64,000 nucleotides of DNA from Flavobacterium swingsii (GCF_900111965.1 NZ_FOJT01000004.1:310001-374000), one strand, 5' to 3'. Numbered from the stretch's first letter, positions 53,743-61,990 are shown. The notes: generated from the sequence alone by a model not told the origin. A program made the numbers and translations.

Positions 53743-55371
53743 ATGAAAAAACTATTACCAATTCTACTTGTTATTCTTATAACAGTATTCTTTTTTTATG
53801 TTTCGTTACCTGTTTTAAGTTATGGTTTTTCGGGTATTACCGTTTTACTACTTATTATTGCCGCTTTATTATTTTTCTCTTTTTCTAAGTTTACGATTAG
53901 TTCTGATGGAAAAAGTTATAAACCAGTAGCCGTATTTTGGAAAATTCCAGCTTTATTAATTTGTGTGGCGATTTTATATGCATTCGTATTGCCTTTTTTT
54001 ACTTCAAGCCCAATTTTTAGAAATCAAGATTACAGAAATTTAATTGGAAAAGTAAAAGATGGCGATAAATTAACGAATCATATTGCACCAATTTCAATGA
54101 ATGAAATTAGAGTGGTTGATGAAGATTTAGCGTATTTATTAGGTGAAAAAATATTAGGTTCACAACCAGCATTGGGAAGTCAGGCACAATTGGGTGAATT
54201 TTTTATTCAGAAAGTAAACGGAAAATTATATTGGATTGCACCTTTAGTACATTCAGGTTTTTTCAAATGGTTAAACAATTCTGAAGGAACAACAGGTTAC
54301 GTAATGGTTTCGGCAACTAATGAACGTGATGTAAAATTGGTTCAAGAAATGAATGGAAAACCAATTCGATTAAAATATCAAGACGAAGCGTATTTTCAAA
54401 GTGATACGCGCAGACATTTATACTTCAACGGATATAGCACAGTTGGTTTAGCTGATTTTATTTTCGAAATTGACGAAAAAGGAACACCTTTTTGGGTAGC
54501 GACTAAATATAAAAAAGAAGTTGGTTTTTCTGGAAATAACGCCACTGGAGTTGTGGTTTTAAACGCACAAACTGGTGATATTACAGAATATGATATTAAA
54601 AACACACCAACTTGGGTAGACAGAATTCAACCGATTTCATTTATCAAAGATCAATTAAATGATTGGGGTGAATATGTAAAAGGATATTGGAATTTTTCTA
54701 ATGAAAACAAACTTCAAATCACAGAAGATTTGACTTTAGTTTACGGGAAAGACGACAAATCATATTGGTATACAGGAATTACTTCTGTTGGAAAAGACGA
54801 ATCGGCAGTTGGATTTGTTTTAGTAGATACCCGAACAAAAGAAACAACTTTTTACAAACAAAGTGGTGCTACAGAATTTGCAGCACAAAGCTCGGCACAA
54901 GGTAAAGTGCAAGAAAAAGGTTTTGTGGCTTCGTTGCCAATTCCGTATAACATTAACAACATTCCAACTTACGTGATGACATTGAAAGATAATGGTGGAT
55001 TGGTAAAAATGTATGCGATGGTTTCTATTGCAGATTACACGATTGTTGGAACTGGAAATACGATGCGTGAAGCCTTAACAGCTTATAAAACGGCTTTCAA
55101 TTCTTCTGGAAATAAAATAAATCCAGAGAGTAAATCAGCTAAAAAAGTAGTTGAATCGGTTGTAGTTCGAATTCAAAATGATGTAAAAAACGGAAACAGT
55201 TTTTACTATTTCACGGTGAAAGATTACCCAAACATTTTTGTAGGTTCGTCACAAATATCTAACCAATTACCAATTACTGCTGTTGGTGATAATGTAAAAA
55301 TTTCTTTCGATTTAGATAATGAAGAAATTAATGATGTTTCGACATTTGAGAATGTTAGCTTGAAAAAATAA
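53743..55371 (+). CDS. Unknown 542-residue membrane protein
   Basis: I do not recognise this protein. The N-terminus has three hydrophobic segments (about 3-23, 25-48 and 68-92), then a large extracytoplasmic part of about 440 residues rich in strands and aromatic residues. It has two related-looking stretches, GKLYWIAPLVHSGFFKWLN / GTPFWVATKYKK and DKSYWYTGITSVGKDES, each followed by a TGYVMVSATNER or AVGFVLVDTRTKET segment. The last 90 residues read like an OB-type beta-barrel (RIQNDVKNGNSFYYFTV). A 98-bp gap separates it from fabD and a terminator follows. An envelope role is likely. Confidence 0.55.
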   Translation: MKKLLPILLVILITVFFFYVSLPVLSYGFSGITVLLLIIAALLFFSFSKFTISSDGKSYKPVAVFWKIPALLICVAILYAFVLPFFTSSPIFRNQDYRNLIGKVKDGDKLTNHIAPISMNEIRVVDEDLAYLLGEKILGSQPALGSQAQLGEFFIQKVNGKLYWIAPLVHSGFFKWLNNSEGTTGYVMVSATNERDVKLVQEMNGKPIRLKYQDEAYFQSDTRRHLYFNGYSTVGLADFIFEIDEKGTPFWVATKYKKEVGFSGNNATGVVVLNAQTGDITEYDIKNTPTWVDRIQPISFIKDQLNDWGEYVKGYWNFSNENKLQITEDLTLVYGKDDKSYWYTGITSVGKDESAVGFVLVDTRTKETTFYKQSGATEFAAQSSAQGKVQEKGFVASLPIPYNINNIPTYVMTLKDNGGLVKMYAMVSIADYTIVGTGNTMREALTAYKTAFNSSGNKINPESKSAKKVVESVVVRIQNDVKNGNSFYYFTVKDYPNIFVGSSQISNQLPITAVGDNVKISFDLDNEEINDVSTFENVSLKK

Positions 55372-55376
55372 AATAA

Positions 55377-55410
55377 AAAAGGGAAGTTTCTAAATCAGAA
55401 CTTCCCTTTT
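55377..55410. terminator. Bidirectional terminator after the unknown membrane protein
   Basis: Perfect 12-bp arms (55377-55388 and 55399-55410) with a 10-nt loop, ending in four T, between convergent genes. Confidence 0.8.
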
Positions 55411-55414
55411 GGTT

Positions 55415-55831
55415 TTATACTAAATTTGCTTGAAGCGTAATTTCTGTATTTAATAATTTTGAAATCGGACAAATTTCTTTTGCTTTTTGAGCAATGGCTT
55501 GAAATTCTCCATCTGAAATATTTGGCACTTTTGCATTCAATTCTAACTGAATTAAAGTAATTGTTCCGTCTTGAAAAGTAACTTTCGCAGTGGTATCCAA
55601 ATTATCTGGTACAAATCCGGCATCTGTTAGTAAAAAACTTAATTGCATCGTAAAGCAACCTGAATGTGCTGCTCCGATTAATTCTTCTGGATTCGTTCCA
55701 ACTCCTTCTTCAAAACGAGATTTGAAAGAATATTGTGTATTATTCAATGTTGTACTTTGCGTACTAACAAGCCCTTTTCCTTCCATTCCGGAACCTTTCC
55801 AATTTGCGTTTGCTGTTCTTGTAAATTTCAT
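55415..55831 (-). CDS. OsmC-family peroxiredoxin (second OsmC of the operon)
   Basis: A 138-residue thiol peroxidase of the OsmC/Ohr group, reducing organic hydroperoxides in the cytoplasm. The two redox cysteines are in AAHSGCFTMQL (about Cys59) and EICPISKLL (about Cys124); NPEELIGAAHSGCF is the family signature and aligns better with OsmC than Ohr. It is the last gene of the seven-gene redox operon that starts with pirin, 18 bp after the flavin reductase. Confidence 0.85.
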   Translation of the reverse strand: MKFTRTANANWKGSGMEGKGLVSTQSTTLNNTQYSFKSRFEEGVGTNPEELIGAAHSGCFTMQLSFLLTDAGFVPDNLDTTAKVTFQDGTITLIQLELNAKVPNISDGEFQAIAQKAKEICPISKLLNTEITLQANLV

Positions 55832-55849
55832 AATTTAATTTTTTAGTAG

Positions 55850-56371
55850 TTATATTGATTTTATAATTTCTAATAATTGATTTTTCAACTCTTCATTTGT
55901 AATTCCTTTTTCAGCATCAAAATTATCATTGAAACTCGGTAAAGAAAAACTTCCTTTTACAATTCCGCCTTGAAACGGAAATCTTTTTGTGGCAATATCT
56001 AAAACCGAACTTCCACCACGAGCTCCAGGAGAAGTTGCTAATAACAACATTTCTTTTTCCTGAAACGTTTTCGCATTAATTCTTGACGTCCAATCTAAAA
56101 CATTTTTAAAAGCTGTTGAATAATTCCCGTTATGTTCTGCAAACGAAATGACGATTAAATCGGCGCTACCTAATTTCGCATAAAATTCCGTTGCCAAAGC
56201 ATGAATTCCGTGTTCTTTTTGTTTATCCACAGAAAAAACTGGCATTTCATAATCGTTTAAATCTAAAACTTCCACAGAAGCATTTTCAAATTGATTAGCA
56301 GCATACGTTACCAATTGTTTATTTATGGATGTCTTACTTGACGAACCTGCAAAAGCGATGATTTTTCTCAT
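55850..56371 (-). CDS. NAD(P)H-dependent FMN reductase
   Basis: A 173-residue flavodoxin-fold enzyme. FAGSSSKTSINKQL (about 7-20) binds the FMN phosphate, and FAEHNGNYSTAFKNVLDW (about 77-94) is the family motif binding the isoalloxazine. ATSPGARGGSSVLD completes the site. It may feed electrons to the ferredoxin or the peroxidases in the same operon. Its start overlaps the stop of the SRPBCC gene. Confidence 0.85.
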   Translation of the reverse strand: MRKIIAFAGSSSKTSINKQLVTYAANQFENASVEVLDLNDYEMPVFSVDKQKEHGIHALATEFYAKLGSADLIVISFAEHNGNYSTAFKNVLDWTSRINAKTFQEKEMLLLATSPGARGGSSVLDIATKRFPFQGGIVKGSFSLPSFNDNFDAEKGITNEELKNQLLEIIKSI

Positions 56372-56778
56372 TAGTTTTCTTCTATATAATTTTTAGTTTT
56401 TAATACAGCGTTTTTCACCATTTCTGTATTATCAAATTCAGATTGCGTGGTTTTATCTTTCCAATTTATGGTGAAAGTCATTTCCGTTTCAGTATCAGAA
56501 ATCGCTTTAATATCATTATCTACATAACCTTCAAATTTTGGATGTTCTAACAATAGAAATCTTACTTTATATGGTACGAAAGTAATTTTTTCTACTAAAG
56601 TAGTCGCATTTCCTTCTACAGTTATCGTCATTTTTCGGTTTACAAAATCTTCGTTTTTATCTAAAATAATCACATCGCTTACACCTGGAACAAAGTTTTC
56701 TGGTTTTTCAATTTTAAGAATTAAATGTTCCCAAACTTTTTCCAAAGAAGCGTTTACAATTGTTGAATATTGCACCAT
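56371..56778 (-). CDS. SRPBCC (START/Bet v1-like) protein
   Basis: A 135-residue helix-grip protein: VNASLEKVWEHLILKIEKPENFVPGVSDVIIL at the N-terminus and MTFTINWKDKTT in the strands, with a long C-terminal helix (VKNAVLKTKNYIEEN). It has a hydrophobic ligand cavity in this family; the ligand is unknown. Both ends overlap neighbours by one base, so it is tightly coupled in the redox operon. Confidence 0.75.
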   Translation of the reverse strand: MVQYSTIVNASLEKVWEHLILKIEKPENFVPGVSDVIILDKNEDFVNRKMTITVEGNATTLVEKITFVPYKVRFLLLEHPKFEGYVDNDIKAISDTETEMTFTINWKDKTTQSEFDNTEMVKNAVLKTKNYIEEN

Positions 56779-57005
56779 TATTTATTGTTTAAATAAAATG
56801 ATAAAGCGCCAGACGGACACTTTTTCACAGTTTCAATAATTTTCTCCGTAGTTGAATTATCTGGTGTAATCCATGGTTGCTCTTTTGGTTTAAAAACATC
56901 CGGATTATTTCTCACGCAATTTCCAGAATGTATGCATTTTCCAGATTGCCATACAATGGTTACTTCACCATTTGTATATTCCTTTTTTAAGTTTTTTGGG
57001 TCCAT
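56778..57005 (-). CDS. Small divergent ferredoxin (Fer4_19 type) with three cysteines
   Basis: A 75-residue iron-sulfur protein. KCIHSGNC gives Cys24, His26 and Cys30, and KKCPSGAL gives Cys63; only three cysteines exist, so His26 or another ligand must complete a 4Fe-4S cluster, or the cluster is 3Fe-4S. NNPDVFKPKEQPWI is the family's middle motif. Located between an OsmC and the SRPBCC gene, one base overlap with the latter. Confidence 0.8.
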   Translation of the reverse strand: MDPKNLKKEYTNGEVTIVWQSGKCIHSGNCVRNNPDVFKPKEQPWITPDNSTTEKIIETVKKCPSGALSFYLNNK

Positions 57006-57007
57006 GA

Positions 57008-57415
57008 TTATATAGTTGTGTTAATTAAAACTTGATTTTTTAGAATTTTCGAAACAGGACATTTTTCAGCAATGATTAACAGCCTGTTTTTGATATCTTC
57101 TTCAATTTCGTTTGAAAAAGTAATGGTTCTTGAAATTGTAGTAGTTAATTCAGGGTTATTTTCTTGAGATAAATTTAATGAAATGTTTATTTCTGGAATA
57201 TCCCAACCTTTTCTATCAATATACATTCGCAAAGTCGACAACGTGCAACCAGCTAAAGATGCCAAAAGCGTTGAATATGGATCTGGACCAAGGTCTTTTC
57301 CTTCAATACTTTCTGGTTCATCCATTACGAAAGTTCCATTACGCCAAGAAATGGTACACAAATATTTCTGTGTACCAATTTTTCCTGTTATGTTATTTTC
57401 TAAAAGATTTTCCAT
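57008..57415 (-). CDS. OsmC-family protein (first OsmC of the operon)
   Basis: A 135-residue OsmC relative. Cysteines in ASLAGCTLSTLRMYIDRKGW (about Cys57) and EKCPVSKILKN (about Cys121) form the peroxidatic pair; GPDPYSTLLASLAGC is the family signature. It differs clearly from the OsmC at the operon's end, so the two likely act on different hydroperoxides. It lies 2 bp before the acetyltransferase stop in transcription order. Confidence 0.82.
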   Translation of the reverse strand: MENLLENNITGKIGTQKYLCTISWRNGTFVMDEPESIEGKDLGPDPYSTLLASLAGCTLSTLRMYIDRKGWDIPEINISLNLSQENNPELTTTISRTITFSNEIEEDIKNRLLIIAEKCPVSKILKNQVLINTTI

Positions 57416-57417
57416 AC

Positions 57418-57702
57418 TTATAAAACGTCTCTAAATTCTGGAGTTTTATCAAAAATACTTTTCGCAAACGGACAAAGGGGAATAATTTTAATTCCTTTTT
57501 CTCTAGCAAATTCAACGGCTTTTGCTACCATTTTTTTACCTAAACCTTTTCCATTATTTCCCGGATTGACTTCCGTATGATCAATAATTATTTTATCATC
57601 ACCAGCAAAAACGAACGTCATTAATGCTTCTTGTTTTCCGTCTACTTCAATATAAAAAGCACCGTTTTTATCATTGATTCTTAGTTGTACTTCTTCGTTC
57701 AT
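57418..57702 (-). CDS. Small GNAT acetyltransferase, YjdJ-type
   Basis: A 94-residue N-acetyltransferase of the short CG/YjdJ class. DKIIIDHTEVNPGNNGKGLGKKMVAKAVEFAREKGIKIIPLCPFAKSIF contains the acetyl-CoA loop (GNNGKGLGKK) and the C-P-F-A motif with a conserved cysteine. Such proteins lack the usual N-terminal part of GNATs; substrates are unknown. It lies between pirin and OsmC. Confidence 0.82.
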   Translation of the reverse strand: MNEEVQLRINDKNGAFYIEVDGKQEALMTFVFAGDDKIIIDHTEVNPGNNGKGLGKKMVAKAVEFAREKGIKIIPLCPFAKSIFDKTPEFRDVL

Positions 57703-57707
57703 CTTAA

Positions 57708-58427
57708 TTAGTGTTCCATTGGAATTTCCATTAATAAAAACTTCGCATCTGTAGTTGCTTTAATATCTAAGGATTCAAAATCTGTAATTCCTAAACCATC
57801 GCGAGTTTCTAATTCTTGTCCGTCAACAGTAATTGTTCCTGAAATTACGAAAACATACATTCCGTTTCCTTCTTTTTTCAATTCGTACGTTTTAGAAAAA
57901 TCTTTGTCGAAATCCGCTAAATGAAACCACGCGTCTTGATGAATCCAAACTCCAGCATCATCTGCATTTGGAGATAAAATTTGTGCAAAATTGTTTTTTT
58001 GCTCCGTTACATCTAACGTAATTTGTTGGTAACGCGGTTCTACATTTCTAGTTTTTGGAAACAACCAAATTTGGAATAATTTCGTATGTAAATCAGCATT
58101 TGGATTGAATTCACTGTGTTGAATTCCAGTTCCTGCGCTCATTACTTGTACATCGCCAGTTTTGATAACTTCTGTATTTCCCATACTGTCTTTGTGCGCC
58201 AAATCGCCTTCCAAAGGAATTGTGATAATTTCCATATTATCGTGCGGATGCGTTCCGAAACCCATTCCGGCTGCAACAGTGTCGTCGTTTAAAACACGTA
58301 AAGTTCCAAATTGTACTCTTTCTGGATTGTACCAACTTGCGAAACTGAAACTATGGTATGCGTTTAACCAACCATGATCTGCATGACCTCTTGTATTTGC
58401 TTTGTGTAAAACTGTATTTTTCATCAT
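57708..58427 (-). CDS. Pirin-family cupin (YhhW-like)
   Basis: A 239-residue bicupin. The N-terminal cupin has GHADHGWLNAYHSFSFASWYNPE and GFGTHPHDNMEIITIPLEGDLAHKDSMG, with the metal ligands His, His, His and Glu; the C-terminal cupin is shorter. Family members include quercetin 2,3-dioxygenases and redox-responsive regulators. It is the first gene of the redox operon, directly behind the -7 element TAAATTTG (58461-58454) and the palindrome at 58484-58499. ATGs at 58427 and 58424 are equally possible starts. Confidence 0.85.
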   Translation of the reverse strand: MMKNTVLHKANTRGHADHGWLNAYHSFSFASWYNPERVQFGTLRVLNDDTVAAGMGFGTHPHDNMEIITIPLEGDLAHKDSMGNTEVIKTGDVQVMSAGTGIQHSEFNPNADLHTKLFQIWLFPKTRNVEPRYQQITLDVTEQKNNFAQILSPNADDAGVWIHQDAWFHLADFDKDFSKTYELKKEGNGMYVFVISGTITVDGQELETRDGLGITDFESLDIKATTDAKFLLMEIPMEH

Positions 58428-58453
58428 CTATAAATTTAGTAATTATTATGTTA

Positions 58454-58499
58454 CAAATTTACATCGAAGAGAAAAGAAGAATACTTAACCTAGATTAAG
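58454..58499 (-). promoter_or_regulatory. Redox operon promoter with palindromic candidate operator
   Basis: A perfect -7 TAAATTTG (58461-58454, minus) preceded by 22 bp and then the 16-bp near-perfect palindrome CTTAACCTAGATTAAG (58484-58499; one mismatched pair). The centre of the palindrome is about 41 bp upstream of the inferred start point, the class II activator position for Crp/Fnr regulators. A Crp/Fnr-family gene ends 4 bp upstream. Confidence 0.6.
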
Positions 58500-58502
58500 A
58501 AA

Positions 58503-59078
58503 TTATTTTTTTAATAAACGGGCTTTCATTTTACTGAAGAATTCTGGAGTGACGCCAATATAAGAGGCAACGTGTTTTTGAGAAACTTTTTGAATTAAAG
58601 TTGGGTATTTTTTACAGAATTTCTCGAAACGCTCTTCAGCAGTTAAACTCAAATTATCCATGAGTCGTTCTTGGTGAGAAACCAATGAATTTTCGGCAAG
58701 AATTCTGAAAAATCGTTCTAATTTTGGAATTTCCTGATATAGTTGTTGTTGATTTTCTTTGGTAATTTCGACTATTTCAGCGTCTTCTAGAACTTCGATA
58801 AAAAGATTTCCAGGTTTTTGAGAAATGTAACTATACATGTCGCCAATCCACCAACCTTCGCAGGCAAAATGCAATACATGTTCTATAATATTATCATTGA
58901 TATTGAAACTTCTTAAAATGCCAGAATTTACAAAATAAGTGCTTTTAGAAATCTCACCAGAACTTAGTAAAATGGTTTTTGCTTTGTATTTTTTTGTTTC
59001 GATTTTTGATAAAAAAACATGTTCCTCTTGAGGTGTAAGAGAAACATGTTTGGAAATGTTTTTAAGAATTAACGCCAT
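58503..59078 (-). CDS. Crp/Fnr-family transcriptional regulator
   Basis: A 191-residue regulator. The N-terminal cyclic-nucleotide-binding-like jelly roll (about 15-115: KAKTILLSSGEISKSTYFVNSGILRSF) lacks a convincing cAMP pocket arginine signature, as is usual in Bacteroidota. The C-terminal winged helix is AEERFEKFCKKYPTLIQKVSQKHVASYIGVTPEFFSKMKARL. No iron-sulfur cysteines are seen, so it is not Fnr itself. Its 3' end adjoins the redox operon promoter, making it the prime candidate regulator. Start overlaps the DUF6370 stop. Confidence 0.82.
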   Translation of the reverse strand: MALILKNISKHVSLTPQEEHVFLSKIETKKYKAKTILLSSGEISKSTYFVNSGILRSFNINDNIIEHVLHFACEGWWIGDMYSYISQKPGNLFIEVLEDAEIVEITKENQQQLYQEIPKLERFFRILAENSLVSHQERLMDNLSLTAEERFEKFCKKYPTLIQKVSQKHVASYIGVTPEFFSKMKARLLKK

Positions 59079-59398
59079 TACTGTTCCTTAGGAAGTAATT
59101 TAAAATAAGATACAACAAAACGATTGTTTTTTACTTGGCCAACAACTTCAGCGTCTCTAATTGCTTCACAAAAGCCGTCTTTTGCATGAGCATCTCCGTG
59201 TTGGTCTATTTTTACACCATCTACAAAATAAGATTTACCGTCGATGCGAACGGCTAAATCACAACCGCCAGATTTCATTCCGAACTTGCATTGACCGCAA
59301 GAAACTTCAACAAATTGAGTTTTTTGAGCGTTTTTTTTCTCTTGAGCATTCATTAGAAATGCTGTAAAAAGTAATAATAATGAGAATGTTTTTTTCAT
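59078..59398 (-). CDS. DUF6370 cysteine-rich secreted protein
   Basis: A 106-residue secreted protein: signal peptide 1-18 (MKKTFSLLLLFTAFLMNA), then a conserved core with Cys in VSCGQCKFGMKSGGCDLAV and a fourth in KDGFCEAI. The pattern CxxC-x7-C with a nearby Asp-His-Gly-Asp (QHGDAHAKDGF) suggests metal binding in the periplasm. It lies 3 bp after the small lipoprotein gene and overlaps the Crp-family start. Confidence 0.75.
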   Translation of the reverse strand: MKKTFSLLLLFTAFLMNAQEKKNAQKTQFVEVSCGQCKFGMKSGGCDLAVRIDGKSYFVDGVKIDQHGDAHAKDGFCEAIRDAEVVGQVKNNRFVVSYFKLLPKEQ

Positions 59399-59401
59399 AA
59401 T

Positions 59402-59557
59402 CTAAGTGTTTTCTTTTTTGTTAATTTTTTCAATTTTCTTAAAATTAATCTTTTTAGAACTCTCAACACATCTTTTTCCAGGGCCACAACTTAATCTATG
59501 CGGGCCACAAGAAGTCAATAATGACAATGTTAGGAGTGCTAAAAATACCTTTTTCAT
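59402..59557 (-). CDS. 51-residue Cys-rich small lipoprotein
   Basis: Not a usual annotation because of its size. Starting at the ATG at 59557, it reads MKKVFLALLTLSLLTSC, a full lipoprotein signal with Cys17 in LTSC, then GPHRLSCGPGKRC (Cys24 and Cys30) and a Lys-rich tail (KKINFKKIEKINKKENT). Two CGP motifs are 7 residues apart. It sits 3 bp after purT and 3 bp before DUF6370, in the same strand, so it is part of that transcript. I cannot name the family. Confidence 0.7.
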   Translation of the reverse strand: MKKVFLALLTLSLLTSCGPHRLSCGPGKRCVESSKKINFKKIEKINKKENT

Positions 59558-59560
59558 GAT

Positions 59561-60724
59561 TTAGGGTTTTACTTTTACTAAAGTAGTTATTTTTTTAGCA
59601 CGTTCTACAATTTCTTCAATTGGAGTTGTTAAAGTCTCATTTGTTAAAACTACGCCCATTCTTCTATACGGTCTTGAAGTTGGTTTGCCAAAAATTCTAA
59701 AATCGGTTTTGGGTAAACAAGCTACATTTTCTATGCCAGAATATGTTGGATTTTCACTGTTTTCAGAAGCCAAAATAACAGCGCTTGCTCCAGCTTTTTC
59801 TAAAGTAATTTCGAAAATTGGTAAACTCAAGATAGCTCGCAAATGCAATTCGAATTCGTTAAAATTTTGTGTACCAGCTAAGGTTACCATTCCAGTATCG
59901 TGTGGACGAGGAGACAATTCTGAGAAATAAACACCCTCGTCGGTCAAGAAAAATTCGACACCAAAAAGTCCTGCGCCACCAAGTGCTTCGGTAACTTTTC
60001 TCGCCATATCTTGTGCTTCGTGTAAATCTTTGTCAGAAATTCTTGCTGGTTGCCAACTTTCTTGGTAATCACCACGTTCTTGACGGTGACCAATTGGTGC
60101 GCAAAATAAAGTGGGATTATTATTCTGAGCAACCGTTAATAAAGTAATTTCGGAATTAAATTTTACAAAAGCTTCTACAATCACTTCTACGACATCACCA
60201 CGAGAACCTTCAACAGCATAATTCCAAGCTTTGGCAATATCTTCTTGAGATTTTATAGTCGATTGTCCTTTTCCTGAAGATGACATAAGTGGCTTTACTA
60301 CACAAGGCATTCCAACGGCTTCAACACCTTTTTGTAACTCTTCGGCAGAAGTTGCATAACGATAATTGGCAGTTTTTAAGCCTAATTCTTTGGAAGCTAA
60401 ATCACGAATCGCTTTTCTGTTCATGGTAAAATTTGCCGCTTTCGCTGAAGGAACTACGGTAATTCCTTGTTTTTCGTAATCGTAAAAACGTTCGGTGCGA
60501 ATGGCTTCGATTTCTGGAACGATGAAGTCGGGTTTGTGTTTGGCAACGATTCTATCTAATTCGGCGCCATCAAGCATATTGATGACTTCAAAACCGTGAG
60601 CGACTTGCATTGCAGGGGCATTTTCGTAATTATCGACAGCGATTATAGTTTGACCGATGCGTTGTGCTGCAATGGCAAATTCTTTTCCTAATTCGCCTGA
60701 ACCAAGTAGTAATATTTTTGACAT
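59561..60724 (-). CDS. purT: Formate-dependent GAR transformylase PurT
   Basis: A 387-residue ATP-grasp enzyme of purine synthesis, which uses formate instead of formyl-folate. It starts [38 protein letters not shown] (the PurT signature), binds ATP with [15 protein letters not shown], and has [35 protein letters not shown]. First gene in a transcript continuing into the small lipoprotein, DUF6370 and Crp-family genes, an odd combination for purine synthesis. Confidence 0.93.
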   Translation of the reverse strand: MSKILLLGSGELGKEFAIAAQRIGQTIIAVDNYENAPAMQVAHGFEVINMLDGAELDRIVAKHKPDFIVPEIEAIRTERFYDYEKQGITVVPSAKAANFTMNRKAIRDLASKELGLKTANYRYATSAEELQKGVEAVGMPCVVKPLMSSSGKGQSTIKSQEDIAKAWNYAVEGSRGDVVEVIVEAFVKFNSEITLLTVAQNNNPTLFCAPIGHRQERGDYQESWQPARISDKDLHEAQDMARKVTEALGGAGLFGVEFFLTDEGVYFSELSPRPHDTGMVTLAGTQNFNEFELHLRAILSLPIFEITLEKAGASAVILASENSENPTYSGIENVACLPKTDFRIFGKPTSRPYRRMGVVLTNETLTTPIEEIVERAKKITTLVKVKP

Positions 60725-60748
60725 TTGTAATGTTTTTTTATAAAAAAA

Positions 60749-60768
60749 GCCTCAAGTTTTCTTGAGGC
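60749..60768 (-). terminator. Terminator of the aminotransferase gene
   Basis: 8-bp perfect arms (60749-60756 and 60761-60768), 4-nt loop, run of seven T on the minus strand, 6 bp after the stop. Confidence 0.85.
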
Positions 60769-60774
60769 AATATA

Positions 60775-61962
60775 TTAAGCTAAGACTTCTTTTATTCTTC
60801 GAATGGCTTCCGTAAGGATTTCTTCGCTGGTTGCGTACGAAATTCTGATGCAATTTGGGTTGCCAAAAGCGTCGCCAGTTACGGTCGCTACATTGGCTTC
60901 GCCTAATAAATACATCGAGAAATCGTCGGCATTGTTTATAGTTGTTCCTCTTAATGTTTTTCCGAAATAAGAAGAAACATCTGGGAATACATAAAAGGCA
61001 CCTTCTGGCGTATTTAGTTTTAATCCGGGAATTTCTTTAATTAATCCTACAACTAGATCGCGACGACCTTTGAAGGCTGAAACCATTCCGTTTAAAACGC
61101 TTGGATCGGCATCGACCGCAGCAATGGTGGCTCTTTGTGCTATCGAATTGGCTCCGCTAGTTACTTGTCCTTGCATTTTTGTACATGCTTTTGCAATAAA
61201 TTCTGGTGCACCAATGTATCCGATTCTCCAACCTGTCATAGCAAATGCTTTGGCAACTCCGTTTACAGTAATGGTTCTGTCGAACATTCCTGGGATTGAA
61301 GCTACACTACAAAATGTACCTGAAAAATTGATGTGTTCGTATATTTCGTCTGAAACGATAAAAATGTTTGGATATTTTTCTAAAACTTTAGCTAAAGCCG
61401 TTAATTCCTCACGGCTGTATACTGAACCACTTGGATTGCAAGGGGAACTGTACCAAATCATTTTGGTTTTCGGAGTAATGGCTGCTTCTAATTGTGCTGG
61501 TGTAATTTTGAAATCACTTTCGACAGATGTTGGAACTTCGACTGGAATTCCGCCAGACATTTTGATGATTTCGTAATAAGAAACCCAATATGGTGCTGGA
61601 AGTATTACTTCGTCACCTTCATTAATCATTACTTGTGCAATGTTGTATAATGATTGCTTTGCGCCTGTAGAAACAACAATGTTAGATGGTTTGTAATCTA
61701 AATTATTGTCTCTTTTGAATTTGCGACAAATGGCTTCTTTCAGTTCGGCATAACCTTCTACGGGTGTGTAGGTGCTGTAATTTTCATCGATGGCTTTTTT
61801 TGCAGCTTCTTTGATGAAATCGGGTGTGTTAAAATCGGGTTCACCCAAACTTAAGCTGATAATATCTTTTCCTTGATTTTTTAATTCTCTGGCTAATGCT
61901 GCCATTGCAAGCGTTTGCGATGTTGATAGTTTGTTAATTCTGTCTGAAAGAAAATTGTTCAT
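60775..61962 (-). CDS. PLP-dependent aminotransferase, aspartate family (class I)
   Basis: A 395-residue fold-type I aminotransferase. MSLGEPDF-like IISLGEPDFNTPDFI near 35-50, NIVVSTGAKQSLYNI, YSSPCNPSGSVYSREE, the Schiff-base lysine in TVNGVAKAFAMTGWRIGY (about K238), and the substrate arginine in IRISYATSEE. The motifs fit the Thermus/Bacillus-type aspartate aminotransferase subgroup (Ib). Single gene with its own -7 TATATTTG at 61991-61998 and terminator. Confidence 0.88.
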   Translation of the reverse strand: MNNFLSDRINKLSTSQTLAMAALARELKNQGKDIISLSLGEPDFNTPDFIKEAAKKAIDENYSTYTPVEGYAELKEAICRKFKRDNNLDYKPSNIVVSTGAKQSLYNIAQVMINEGDEVILPAPYWVSYYEIIKMSGGIPVEVPTSVESDFKITPAQLEAAITPKTKMIWYSSPCNPSGSVYSREELTALAKVLEKYPNIFIVSDEIYEHINFSGTFCSVASIPGMFDRTITVNGVAKAFAMTGWRIGYIGAPEFIAKACTKMQGQVTSGANSIAQRATIAAVDADPSVLNGMVSAFKGRRDLVVGLIKEIPGLKLNTPEGAFYVFPDVSSYFGKTLRGTTINNADDFSMYLLGEANVATVTGDAFGNPNCIRISYATSEEILTEAIRRIKEVLA

Positions 61963-61990
61963 TTGTTGTGTTTGTAGTTTAATTTAAGTT

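Noticed and set aside
59944..60132. Minus-strand 62-residue frame within purT
   Set aside because: A frame shadow in a well-conserved gene; no start signal.
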